DNA from: Ceratobasidium sp. AG-K
Lineage: Eukaryota > Basidiomycota > Agaricomycetes > Cantharellales > Ceratobasidiaceae
Assembly: GCA_037039685.1 (NCBI GenBank)
Contig: JAWNGF010000001.1
Span: forward strand, 1,302,001-1,366,000
DNA: 64,000 nucleotides
Reading direction: 5' to 3'
Position 1 is the stretch's first letter. Every line of letters begins with the position of its first letter. Below, piece after piece: positions 36,914 through 46,807 of this stretch. Both the position numbers and the translations under genes were made by a program. The notes below the pieces were generated by a model, which saw only the letters and a list, made by a program, of their open reading frames with translations, had not been told where the DNA came from and did not search any database.

Positions 36914-39184
36914 ATGGCTTTTGCACCAGCTCGCGTGCGCACCACCCTCGCTTCAAAGCCCTCTGCTATCGCATGGGCCCGCCAGCGCTCGACTGTTGTC
37001 GACAGAGCTGAACGCGCCTCGTGTCAGCTCGACGCCAAGCTGCGTGTCAAGGAGTATGCGCGGAGCATCAGTCGCTCTGCTCCAGGCAAGGCCGCTACTG
37101 CCCCCAGCGTGTAAGTCCTTTGAAACTCGTTATTAGTCCCAGCTCACTGTATTGTAGCCGACCGACGCCGGCTCCGGGATTCCAGCAAATACCTCAAAAT
37201 GAGCCCCAACCATTCAGCGCGCCCAAACCCACCCTGGACCACTCTTTGGTCGGCATGTCCGGCGGCCAAATATTCCATGAGATGATGCTGCGACACAATG
37301 TCAAGCACATCTTTGGATATCCCGGCGGCGCTATCCTGCCCGTATTCGATGCGATCTACAACTCGAGTCACTTTGACTTTATCCTCCCAAGACACGAGCA
37401 AGGTGCAGGGCACATGGCCGAGGGTTATGCCCGCGTGTCCGGCAAGCCCGGCGTTGTCCTCGTTACCTCTGGCCCCGGAGCGACGAACGTTGTTACGCCG
37501 ATGCAAGACGCTCTCAGCGACGGTGTTCCCCTCGTTGTATTCTGCGGCCAAGTCGCAACCTCGGCTATTGGCTCGGATGCTTTCCAGGAAGCCGACGTCG
37601 TGGGCATTTCCCGATCCTGCACTAAATGGAATGTGATGGTCAAGGATATCGCCGAACTGCCTCGACGCATCAACGAGGCCTTCAAAATTGCCACCTCTGG
37701 TCGACCCGGTCCCGTGCTTGTCGATCTACCCAAGGACGTAACCGCTGGGATCCTTCGCCAGGCCTTGCCGTTCAAGGCTACTACTCCAGGTGTCAACCTC
37801 GGATTGCCCGAGAACCCGCTTAATCCGGCCATCGACGACGTCGATATCGAGATCATAGAGCACGCCGCAGCCCTGATCAACCAGGCGAAAAAGCCCATCA
37901 TCTATGCCGGGAACGGTATTCTCAACTCGTCCCGCGGACCAGAGCTCCTTGCTCGTTTGGCTTCCGAGGGTAATATTCCCGTCACGACCACTCTCCAGGG
38001 CCTCGGCGCGTTTGACGAGCTCGATGAGCGAAGTCTGCACATGCTTGGTATGCATGGTTCCGCATACGCCAACTTTGCGATGCAGGAGGCGGATGTGATT
38101 ATTGCTCTCGGGGCACGGTTTGATGACCGTGTTACCGGCAAGGTCGACAGTAAGTCCGGTCCTAAATCATGCTCTTCCCATCTAACATAGTTCTTCGTAG
38201 CGTTTGCTCCCGCAGCCCGAGCGGCCGCAGCTCAAGGGCGAGGCGGAATTATCCATTTCGAGATTCAACCCAAAAACATCAACAAGGTCGTGGATGCGAG
38301 CGTCTCGATTCTCGGCGACGTCACGCACAACCTCTCTGCCCTTGTTCCGCTCATCAAGTCCTCGCCCCGACAAGGCTGGTTCCAGAGCATCAAGGAATGG
38401 AAAGCCAAGTATCCGTTTACATATGACAAGTCCGTCCCGGGGCAGGGCAAGATGAAGCCTCAAGAGGTTATCGAGGAGCTCGATGCACAGACCCGTGACT
38501 GCAAGGACAATGTGATCATCTCGACGGGTGTGGGCCAGCACCAGATGTGGGCGGCGCAACACTTTAGGTGGAGAAAACCGAGATCGATGGTTACCTCGGG
38601 CGGCCTTGGGGTGAGTCATTCAGTGAGATTTTCATATATGCTACGATATTAATTATTTCTTTTAGACAATGGGCTTCGGTCTACCCTCGGCTATTGGCGC
38701 CAAGGTTGCAGCGCCGGAAAAGACTGTCGTCGATATCGATGGTGACGCATCATTTAGCATGACTGCTATGGAGCTCGCGACTGCCTCACAGTTCAACATT
38801 GGCGTTAAGGTCCTGATCTTGAACAACGAGTTCCAGGGAATGGTCGAGCAATGGCAGGGTTAGTTATTGTCTATTGTTGCATCAGCACGTGCTAACAATG
38901 GTGCAGATCTATTCTACGACGCCCGCTACTCGCACACCCAAATGCACAACCCTGACTTTGTCAAACTCGGTGAAGCGATGGGTGTCCACAGCATCCGTTG
39001 CACATCCACCGACGAACTCCCAGCCAAGATGCGCGAATTCCTCGAGTACGACGGAAACAAGCCCGTTCTCATGGAGTGTGTCGTCTCGAACCGGGAGCAC
39101 GTGTTCCCGATGGTCGTCGCCGGCAAGGCGCTGCACGAGCAGTTGTTGCATCCCAAACTAAGGGAAGTTGCGAAACAGTCCTGA
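36914..39184 (+). CDS. ILV2: Acetolactate synthase, catalytic subunit (mitochondrial)
   Basis: First common enzyme of branched-chain amino-acid synthesis; forms acetolactate from pyruvate using ThDP, FAD and Mg2+. Exons: 36914-37110, 37158-38149, 38201-38610, 38666-38858 and 38907-39184. The N-terminus ([20 protein letters not shown]) is basic and Ser/Thr/Ala-rich, a mitochondrial presequence. The catalytic Glu is in [14 protein letters not shown], and the FAD-binding segment is [15 protein letters not shown]. The ThDP motif begins [17 protein letters not shown] and continues to [13 protein letters not shown]. Trp of the herbicide site (EQWQ) and Ala of GYPGGAILP are the usual residues. The position normally occupied by Pro in GQVPTSAIG is Ala (A199, codon 37555-37557). 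The C-terminus [20 protein letters not shown] is standard. Confidence 0.97.
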
Positions 39185-39542
39185 TTGGATTTCTTGCTTT
39201 GTGATGGATCTTGATTGTTTTATTGTTGTTGTACATTTTCCTCGCTCTTTTTTATGATTCTTGGGTGGGGGTGCAAGATGCCAAAAGCGGTGCCCTGATG
39301 GTAGATCGGGCCTGCATCGAAATTTAATCTCCTGGAACATGAATACGGTGTGATGTAAGAGCGCATACATTTGACGTTGATCTCGGGTAGATCCGAATGA
39401 CTAGACGTCGAAGCAAGGGCGGGTGGCACGTTCGCTGAGATGAATGCCTACGATTGTACTATGATTGTGTATGTGGCCCAATTACGTAGATGAAAGAACA
39501 AAAGCGCATACACTCGTCACGCCCCTATCTCCAGAGCAAACA
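39185..39542. other. Convergent 3' flanks of ILV2 and F-box gene
   Basis: About 360 bp between two stop codons; T-rich just after ILV2. No other feature seen. Confidence 0.5.
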
Positions 39543-40685
39543 TCACGTCAACTTTATTCCAAACAGCGTTACACCATTCAGAGTCTTGATCTGTTCCTTC
39601 CAATACGCCAACGTGCCCACCTCACCCAGCCCTTCGACGAGAATCTCCGGGGTCATCATCTCAACTAGCACATCGTCGAATCGGAACCTCTCAAGTTGGT
39701 CAAAGCCCGCTAGAGATGCGAGTAGGACTTCGACTAGGGGAGCATAATCCCTCAACTAGCACCGGTATGAGTTAGGCTTTGTGTTTGAGAAGGACGATAG
39801 ACTTACATTAGCCATGCCAACTGACAAGTCTGTCATCGTCAAACGGAGCTCTCGTAAACAACTTCCGCATACTCCTGCAAGTCTCGTCATAAAATCCGAT
39901 GCACCTGTCCAAAACTTGGTCTGAGGTATGCACACCGCCACGAACTGGATTCCACCCGGAGCTGTACTTTGCTTGAGTCCCTCGCAGAGAAGGTAGGTCG
40001 TCGCATTGAATAGCGTCGCCCGGTCGGTATCAATATGGGTAATTGGACGGCCAGGGAGGAGAGCGTGAACTGTAAGGGGGTTTGCGCAGATGAATTTGAG
40101 ATTAGGTAGTGTGTGCGCTGGGAGGGAGCGGATATACCCAGATGGTCTAGTGTAGGATGAAGTCGCTAGGGTAGGTTCGTATATCGTCAAATGGGTTATG
40201 CTAGTTTGAGTAGTGAAAAATGCAATGAGCGGGTGAGTTCGAGGGGGGTTGTAGCATGTGAATTGGATGAGGGAGAACGGCGCGTTGGATTGAAAGTACT
40301 CGTAGATGAGTGTGTTGGGCACGTCGATGCACAGTGAGAGGTTGGTTAGGTACGGGGCTCGTTGGAGCGCCGAGCATATGGGATACACCAGAGGGTAGAG
40401 CGCTTCGTCGCCTGGGTCCGGTGGGTCGAAGTGGACGGACTTGGCATGTCGCCCCAAGTCATGATGGGAATTAATTATTGAGTCACAAAAGCTCTTGATG
40501 GAGCGGACAGTTTTCAGGTGTGCTTTATAATAAAGCAGGGGGAGCACAAGTGCGAGGCTTTGTCTGTCGACAAGACATAATGAGGCAAGAGTGGCTGAGG
40601 AATCTTGAAGGTGCTCAGCGATACATCGTACTATGTCAGATGGTAGGGCATGTCTAAGCTCTGGCCCATCCTGGTCCAGAGACAT
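39543..40685 (-). CDS. F-box/LRR-like protein, function unknown
   Basis: Two exons encode about 360 aa. The N-terminus MSLDQDGPELRHALPSDIVR, followed by CIAEHLQDSSATLASLCLVD, resembles a short F-box (LPxDIV, then LxxLCLV), the Skp1-binding module of SCF ubiquitin ligases. The rest has LRR-like strands (YLTNLSLCIDV, SITHLTIYEPTLA, LPNLKFICANPLTV, CLRELRLTMTDLSVGMAN), a common layout of basidiomycete F-box proteins. The second exon starts LRDYAPLVEVLLASLAG and ends at 39543. The start codon at 40685-40683 is the first ATG of the frame. Such proteins form large lineage-specific families in mushrooms, so a specific substrate cannot be guessed. Confidence 0.75.
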
Positions 40686-40891
40686 ACTCGTGCTACAGCT
40701 TATGCCTTGGTCCTATCCAGTATTAGCTTTATGGACATCTTGTCAAGAAGCACAGCAAAGGTTGCGGATTTAACGCAGATCGACGAACGTTCGGGTCCGA
40801 GAGTGTGAGAAGTCGATCGAGAGGGACGGTCACGTGGAAAACGGGCGATCGCCCCGTCTCTGCGGAACTGTACACGACCACGACCGGCTCG
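40686..40891. promoter_or_regulatory. Divergent promoter F-box gene / RAD9 with CACGTG
   Basis: 206 bp. CACGTG at 40831-40836 is 56 bp from the RAD9 ATG and 146 bp from the F-box ATG. Confidence 0.45.
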
Positions 40892-42979
40892 ATGCAAACC
40901 ACGCTCTCCCCAACGAGCCTTCGAAGTAAGTTACAGGACGGTTCACCCACAGTAAATATTTACACTTGTTCATAGCTTTCACCAAAGGCATAGCTTGCAT
41001 CGCGCGATACGGAGACGAGCTATGTTTGCACGCCACATCTGAGCAACTCACATTATGCGCGACTAATTCCGCTAAATCTGCGTATTGTGGCATCAAGTTT
41101 CTCCCCGAGTTCTTTGACGCGTATCGGGTTGCTGCCCCGCCGGACGCTTGGGGAATGACACCTGAAGGAGGCGAGAGTTATACAGTGAGAGGGCAATTAT
41201 TAGTCAAGGTAAGTTCAACGAATCAGTTTAGTGATCTCGCCACACTAAAAGGTCGGTCCTATGATGCATTTTGTGTAGACCCTGTTATCCATCCTGCGCC
41301 ACAAGACAGTTGAAAAGACGCTCGACAAATGTGAATTCAGCGTTGTTGAAGGGGTGCAAGGCGGCGCACGGGAAGGCGAAGAACAAGCAGAGGACCAATC
41401 CGCTGAAAGCCGGCTAGTAATACGAATGCATTGCAAGTTTGGTGAGCTCACCTCCCGCTACGCTAGACAAATAATTGATGTATTGTTTCTAGGCGTGATC
41501 AAAACGCATAAGTTATACTTGAACCAGCCACCTGTAATTCTCGCGCCAACGCTACCTGACCAACGCGCGAGCAGGGTGACTGTTGGACCACGAGCTATGC
41601 GTGACTTGCTCGATCATTTTGGGCGACGTGCAGATTCACAATTGCAGTGGATGTTCAGTGATACCGAGGTCCGTGTGAGAAGTTTGGAACGAGACGCGGA
41701 GAATCAAGGTACGAGCTTACATGCAACCATTTGTGTTGGGGCTAAACACGAAAGGATAGGAAAACACCAGCTCGCGACCGAGATTTCCGTCCCGGCGGAG
41801 GAGTTTGACTACTATGAAGTCATGTACGCGCCTGTTGGACTGGCTTTCCATCTTCGTGAAATTAATGTGAGCCTACAAAAACCTATCGTTTATCTCGTTC
41901 TATAATCGTTTATGGACAGGCATCGATCGCGTTGGCAGAAGCCCTGTCCCTTCCACTCGAGCTCTCTTTCACGGAACCAGGCGCACCGATGGTCATTTCT
42001 CTCGAGCTTGACGCGGCGGACCATCTAGCTATGGTTGCGACGTCGGCGTCTATGGGATTCGGGCCCGAGTATGATGAGGCAATTGTGGCTGCGGCAGCCA
42101 AACGACAACGAGAAGACGATGGGGGAGCCCAAAGTAGCGCGGGGTCAGCCCGGCTCGGGTCGAGTGCTAAACGCCGAACAACCAAGGTTGTAGGAGTTGC
42201 AAGGGCGACGAGAACCGATAGTAACTTAAGTAAGGCGCTATGGAGTGCAACTCCAAGCCTGAATGGCGCGGGTGCGGGACCAAGCGGCTCACGTGGAGGG
42301 ACCCAAAGGATGCAAGGAACACCAAGCTTCGCCGTTCCACAGTCCACTCAAAACCAAGTGGATGGTGGACCTTCCTTCGTGTTGGACGAAAAGCACCAGT
42401 CCACCCCTCGACCTCCTCAATCTCCCCTTCAACGCACACAAGGCATACCCTCGTTTGTTCTTCCTCCAAATGCTCAATCAACGCAGCGTCCTCCAAGCCC
42501 TCCGTCGTTTAACGCCCCCCAATCAACGCTCCAGCAACGTCATCCTCGATTCCAGTTTCCTACACAACCCACCCAGCCACAGCATCCAGGCTCAACCCAG
42601 CTACTCAAGGCCCCTTCTCCGCCACGTCGTCCGCTCTTCTTGCCGTCTTCTCAACTCGAGCCTCAATTTACTCAGGGTGACTGGCAGGTGCTTAAAGAAG
42701 CAGGTCTTGACGATCTCGAACATATGAGTCAGAAGGAACTGGACGATTTGCTGGGTGACGAAGAAGAAGTTCCTGGGACGCCCGGACAAGAGGACCAAAA
42801 TATGGATCAGTTGGAAGAGTTGTTCAACCAAACAGATTTCGATGAGTCGCAGGTTGTTGGGACTCAAGGTGCAAGCGTGGCAAGACTAGGGGACAAGGTA
42901 AGTTGACCTAATGTGAAAACGGCCGCATACACTGATAATATTGTGTTAGACGTTCAAGCCCTTGTTCGAGGATGATTAA
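40892..42979 (+). CDS. RAD9: Rad9 subunit of the 9-1-1 DNA-damage checkpoint clamp
   Basis: PCNA-like clamp subunit (Rad9-Rad1-Hus1) loaded at damaged DNA, where it activates the ATR/Mec1 kinase. Exon 1 is MQTTLSPTSLR plus one base, then TFTKGIACIARYGDELCLHA and NSAKSAYCGIKFLPEFFDAY, which match the Rad9 N-terminal clamp domain. The second clamp domain runs through TLLSILRHKTVEKTLDKCEF, RVTVGPRAMRDLLDHFGRRA, EEFDYYEVMYAPVGLAFHLR and LPLELSFTEPGAPMVISLEL. The C-terminal tail (about 290 residues) is disordered. It has many S/T-Q sites and four degenerate PSF repeats, then the acidic block MSQKELDDLLGDEEEVPG, ending TFKPLFEDD at TAA 42977-42979. The tail is the phosphorylated, TopBP1-recruiting part in known Rad9 proteins. 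Confidence 0.9.
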
Positions 42980-43183
42980 AATTTGACAAATAAATGTGAG
43001 AGTGATGGGCGCGCCATGAATAAGTTATCCGTTGTACACATGAACATACTTTGAGGGAAGACCAATCTAATTTACACGTACATGCAATAGTCTCGGTGAG
43101 AAAGCGTGTGCGAAGCACATGGTTCTAATAGTCTCACCAGCGTTTGCCGGTTGCAAAATTTGATGGGTAGAACGAGTTTCGAC

Positions 43184-43786
43184 TCAAAAGCCTACGAATA
43201 GTTGTTTGTAAGTTTAGGCCAACAGCGTATGTATGACACATACAGCAATCACAATCAAACGGACACAACGGGGTATCTACAAGAAATCGTAAAAGTTTCA
43301 AAAATACAGTTACAATCGACCGACCTCCTCCTTCATCATTGATCCCAAGTTCGTCCTCCTTGTAAATAGCATACCCTTCCTCCGTCTTACGCCCTGATTT
43401 GAACTCGAATGTGAGTTGGTCTGTAGAGAAACGGCCGCTAAAACTCACTAGGTCCCGTTCCTCTCGAGTCTCTAAATCGCTCATCATCGCTGTCCGCCGG
43501 CATGCTTTTCTTCTCCTTTTTGGACGATTTAGGTTTTTTCATCTTTGCTCCAGCCTCTAAGGACGGATCAAATACAGTTTCAGGAAGCTTGCGCTTTGTT
43601 CCTGCAGCTGCAGCTGGTGTAGAGAGATCCTCCGTTGGCGGTTCATCCTGTTCGACTTCGGCGAGAGGAGCGCCTTTTTGCTCTTCTTTTTCTTCTTTTT
43701 CGACTCTGTGACCGGCTTGGTATCTGCATATTTTGATTTCCCCTTGCCAGCTGATTTGCCAGAGAATATGTCGTCTATTTCGCCCA
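43184..43786 (-). CDS. DUF1764 protein with an apparent 1-base deletion
   Basis: Small conserved eukaryotic protein of unknown function. It begins MGEIDDIFSGKSAGKGKSKY (ATG 43786-43784), passes a Lys-rich stretch, then GAPLAEVEQDEPPTEDLS, AGTKRKLPETVFDPSLEAG and ADSDDERFRDSRGTGP. The end is RKTEEGYAIYKEDELGINDE followed by GGDTPLCPFDCDCCF, the DUF1764 signature. Its last codons are rejoined across an intron that starts gtatgt, with TGA at 43186-43184. The frame changes by one base at a run of five A on the coding strand (43675-43679 on +): upstream it reads KKKKSKK, downstream KGAPLAE. A lost A explains this. Only 94 bp separate its start from TRM9. Confidence 0.8.
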
Positions 43787-43880
43787 TTACGAGTGGAGTT
43801 CGGAAGAAAGCACAAGGACGCACAGCCACCATCACTTTTTCATTTGTAAATCATTTTGACAGCTCTCCTGATCGACAATC
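43787..43880. promoter_or_regulatory. 94-bp bidirectional promoter, DUF1764 gene / TRM9
   Basis: The two ATGs are only 94 bp apart and point away from each other. No TATA box or CACGTG is visible in the interval. Confidence 0.5.
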
Positions 43881-45014
43881 ATGACGAGCAACAACCATGT
43901 ACTCACTCTAGCCCCCACCGCGAGCCAAATAGATGCGCAGAACCACGAAGATCAGTATGTCCATACGGTGTATGACCAGATAGCACCTCACTTTTCGCAA
44001 ACCCGGTACAAGGTGACAGCTTTCTGATGGTCGTTCAACTTGGGGCTCACAGACGATTGATGTAGCCGTGGCCTGTGATCGCGAAATTTTTGGACTCGAT
44101 ACCTACTGGGTCAATTGTTCTGGATGCCGGAACAGGAAACGGAAAATACCTTCCACTTGGTAGGGGTCGCTTTTTGAGTGTGGGGGTAGATCGAAGCCTG
44201 GGCTTGCTTAAGTTTGCTCAATTTGCTGGAGAATCCGGTACCCCTCGGGATGTAATATTGGGAGATGTGAGGGACTCTATTTGGAGGCGTGGCATGTTTG
44301 TGAGCTTCCTACATGGTGAATGTGTGCCTCGGATACTGAGGCTCAGGTAGGATTATGCTATATCCATTGCAACTATACATCATTTGGCAACACCAGAAAG
44401 ACGAGTTGACTCAATAGTAGTAAGTTCCCATGCATTAACTGTACTGCAGCTGAGTTTCTTACATTGGCATGCTAGTAGTCCATCCTGAACAGTATATCGC
44501 CTTCTGGCGGCAAAGCCTTGCTCTACGTGTGGGCTGTCGAACAAGACGAACTCTCCAAGCGGATCGTTCCCGATATTGCATCAGGTTAGCCTCACCTCAG
44601 CTTCTCGTGCGATAGCGGTCGCATTGATGAGTTGACGCAGCCGAGACGTCCTCTACGAAAGCACAAGACGTATTGGTGCCCTGGGTGCTGCAACAAAATC
44701 AGGAACCGAAACCAAAAACTAAACCGAGGCGGGGACGTTCGAAGCCTACCGATGTCCAGGAGCAGGCACAACTCGATCCGAGTCCCCCTCCGACCGCACC
44801 CAAAGATTCAGCCGTATTTCAAAGATACTATCACCTGTTTATCTCAGGAGAGTTGACGGAGCTCGTCACTGCAGCCGCCCAGAAGCTAGGTCTTACTACT
44901 GGGCCTGTGCCTGCAAATTCACGTGCGGGTGGAACACAAAATGGATTGCATATTTCTCCGGAAGGGTGGGAACGTTCAAATCTCTATGTAGAATTAACAA
45001 GGTGGACGATTTAA
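43881..45014 (+). CDS. TRM9: tRNA (uridine-34 carboxymethyl) methyltransferase Trm9
   Basis: Completes mcm5U/mcm5s2U at the wobble position of tRNA-Arg and tRNA-Glu with Trm112 as partner. The start is MTSNNHVLTLAPTASQIDAQ, then HEDQYVHTVYDQIAPHFSQT, the usual Trm9/ALKBH8 opening. SAM-binding motif I is VLDAGTGNGKYLPL, slightly altered from the common DLGCGNGKY. Then come SVGVDRSLGLLKFA, GDVRDSIWRRGMF joined across an intron to DYAISIATIHHLATPERR, and a strand KALLYVWAVEQDE. The C-terminal part is SAVFQRYYHLFISGELTELV then SNLYVELTRWTI with TAA at 45012-45014. A Lys/Pro-rich insert (PKPKTKPRRGRSKP) sits between. It converges on SER1 with 75 bp between stops. Confidence 0.92.
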
Positions 45015-45089
45015 CAATTCATGGACGCAGGATGGTTGTGCGACTGTATGCGTGACGAAGCACTCCCGGGTCCATTCACTTGTGATGGT

Positions 45090-46403
45090 TTAGAGCCCGT
45101 AATACTCCTTGATAAATGCTACGATCTTGTCCACTTGCTCGAGAGTCACTGCGTTGTATAGCGAAATACGAATACCTATTCATAGAGTTATCAGCACCGG
45201 CTCACCTCGGCCAAGTGGGCAAAAACTTACCGCCAACAGACCTTTAGGGGACGGGGAGTTAGAATGAGATATTTGATATCAGCATATGTCTACTCACCGA
45301 TGACCTTTGACACCAATAATTTGCCGCTTGTTGGCGGCTTCGACAAATTTAGCGTCCTCGTCAGACTTGAAGTTATCGAAAACCACGTTCATCCAGCTTC
45401 GGCTCGCTTCCTGTACACGTAGATGCACCTTACCAGCTTTCTCCGCCTGTTGTAGCACCCCATATAGCCTTTCCTGCTTCTGTTTATTGACCTCGCGCAG
45501 CTTCTCCAACCCGCCTGTGGCCTGTAAGTGCTTGAGGACCAAGAGGGTGGTGTACATCGAGAACATCGGCGGCGTATTATGCAGCGATTTAGCCTTGCTG
45601 TGTATGCTATAGGATAACATGGTTGGGATCGCCGGAGCGCCATCTTTCTGTGCTTCAGTATTGTCGACAAGGAGGTCCTTACGGACGATCACTACTGTAA
45701 GACCAGCGGGCCCGATGTTTTTCTGGACGCCCGCATATATGATGCCGTACCGAGAAATGTTCGGAATGGGTCGGGACATAAACGAAGACGAGAAATCGGC
45801 GACGATGGGCACCTCCGAGGGAACACGGCCAAATGGGAAAGAAGCCGGTGAGTCGGGGTTGTCGGAAAATTGGTTCCCATCGACCGTCTCGTTTTCGCAG
45901 TAGTAGACATAAAGTGCCTTGGATGCTGGTGTGAGTTTCCAGCCGGAGTGAGGAGGGATGTTATCATAGCTGCCGGCGGAGTGATGGCGTGAGTCGGCGA
46001 CAATATTAATTCGAGCGCCGTGCGCGAGCTTTTCAGCCTCTTCAACGGCTTTGGCGCTCCAGCTTCCGGTAACGACATAGTCCATAACCCATTCTTGAGG
46101 GCCCTTCTTGGTCTTGTGAACCTTCCAGGCGAGGAGGTTGAGTGGAATGGCAGCAAACTGAGTGGTTGCGCCTCCTTGGGTGAAGAGGATAGCATAGTTG
46201 TCTGGAACGGCGAGGGTGCGTCGGACGGTCGACTCGAGATCCTCGTTGAGACGTATAAACTCGGAAGATCGATGAGAGATCTCGGTGATGCCAATGCCAG
46301 TATTATTGTAGTTGATGAGTCCTTTGGCAGCCTCCTCGAGCACCGACAGAGGGAGCTGAGATGGCCCAGCAGTGACATTGATCACGTCTTTGCGTTCCGA
46401 CAT
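45090..46403 (-). CDS. SER1: Phosphoserine aminotransferase
   Basis: PLP enzyme converting 3-phosphohydroxypyruvate to phosphoserine in the serine pathway. The N-terminus MSERKDVINVTAGPSQLPLS leads into EISHRSSEFIRLNEDLEST and LFTQGGATTQFAAIPLNLL, the standard substrate-binding region. The PLP lysine is in YAGVQKNIGPAGLTVVIV; IVADFSSSFMSRPI carries the PLP-ring Asp. The C-terminus, QIIGVKGHRSVGGIRISLYN then AVTLEQVDKIVAFIKEYYGL, follows one or two small introns, with the stop at 45092-45090. Length is close to 400 aa, usual for this class V aminotransferase. It is divergent from HSP90 across 404 bp. Confidence 0.96.
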
Positions 46404-46807
46404 GGTGTATTCTATGCCACGTTAGACGGTCTCGAGGCGTCTGCAGGCACCCTACTCACTTTCGGACTATTCGGAGGGTCTAGTGGATCGAGTCAACAAT
46501 AAGGTTGACTCGCCGTCGATTCAGTTTATGCATAAAGTATCTCAAGTAAGCGCCGGGCTGTTAGCGACCGCGGATTGATGACACAGAACACGCGGGATGC
46601 GTTCGATCGACATTACCCAAGCGCTGAGCGGCAGAAAGTGCTCGAAGGTTTCCATTCTCAGAAATTAGATGCCCTTGAATGAGCTAGAAAAATGCGTCGA
46701 GTATTCTCGAACAAACGCCTCGACACTTAAATACGGGCGCTCTCCGACATCCCCCATCATTCACCCCACCACCCCAGCTCGATCTATCCTCTCGCGCTCA
46801 CACCAAA
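46404..46807. promoter_or_regulatory. Divergent promoter SER1 / HSP90
   Basis: 404 bp between the start codons. The half nearer HSP90 carries a heat-shock element and an AT-rich TATA-like stretch (ttaaata, 46727-46733). No other gene is present. Confidence 0.5.
46704..46711. promoter_or_regulatory. Heat-shock element (TTCtcGAA) of HSP90
   Basis: A perfect TTC-nn-GAA inverted pair 97 bp upstream of the HSP90 ATG. A looser cluster of GAA and TTC half-sites lies at about 46638-46662. HSF control of Hsp90 is well established in fungi. Confidence 0.6.
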
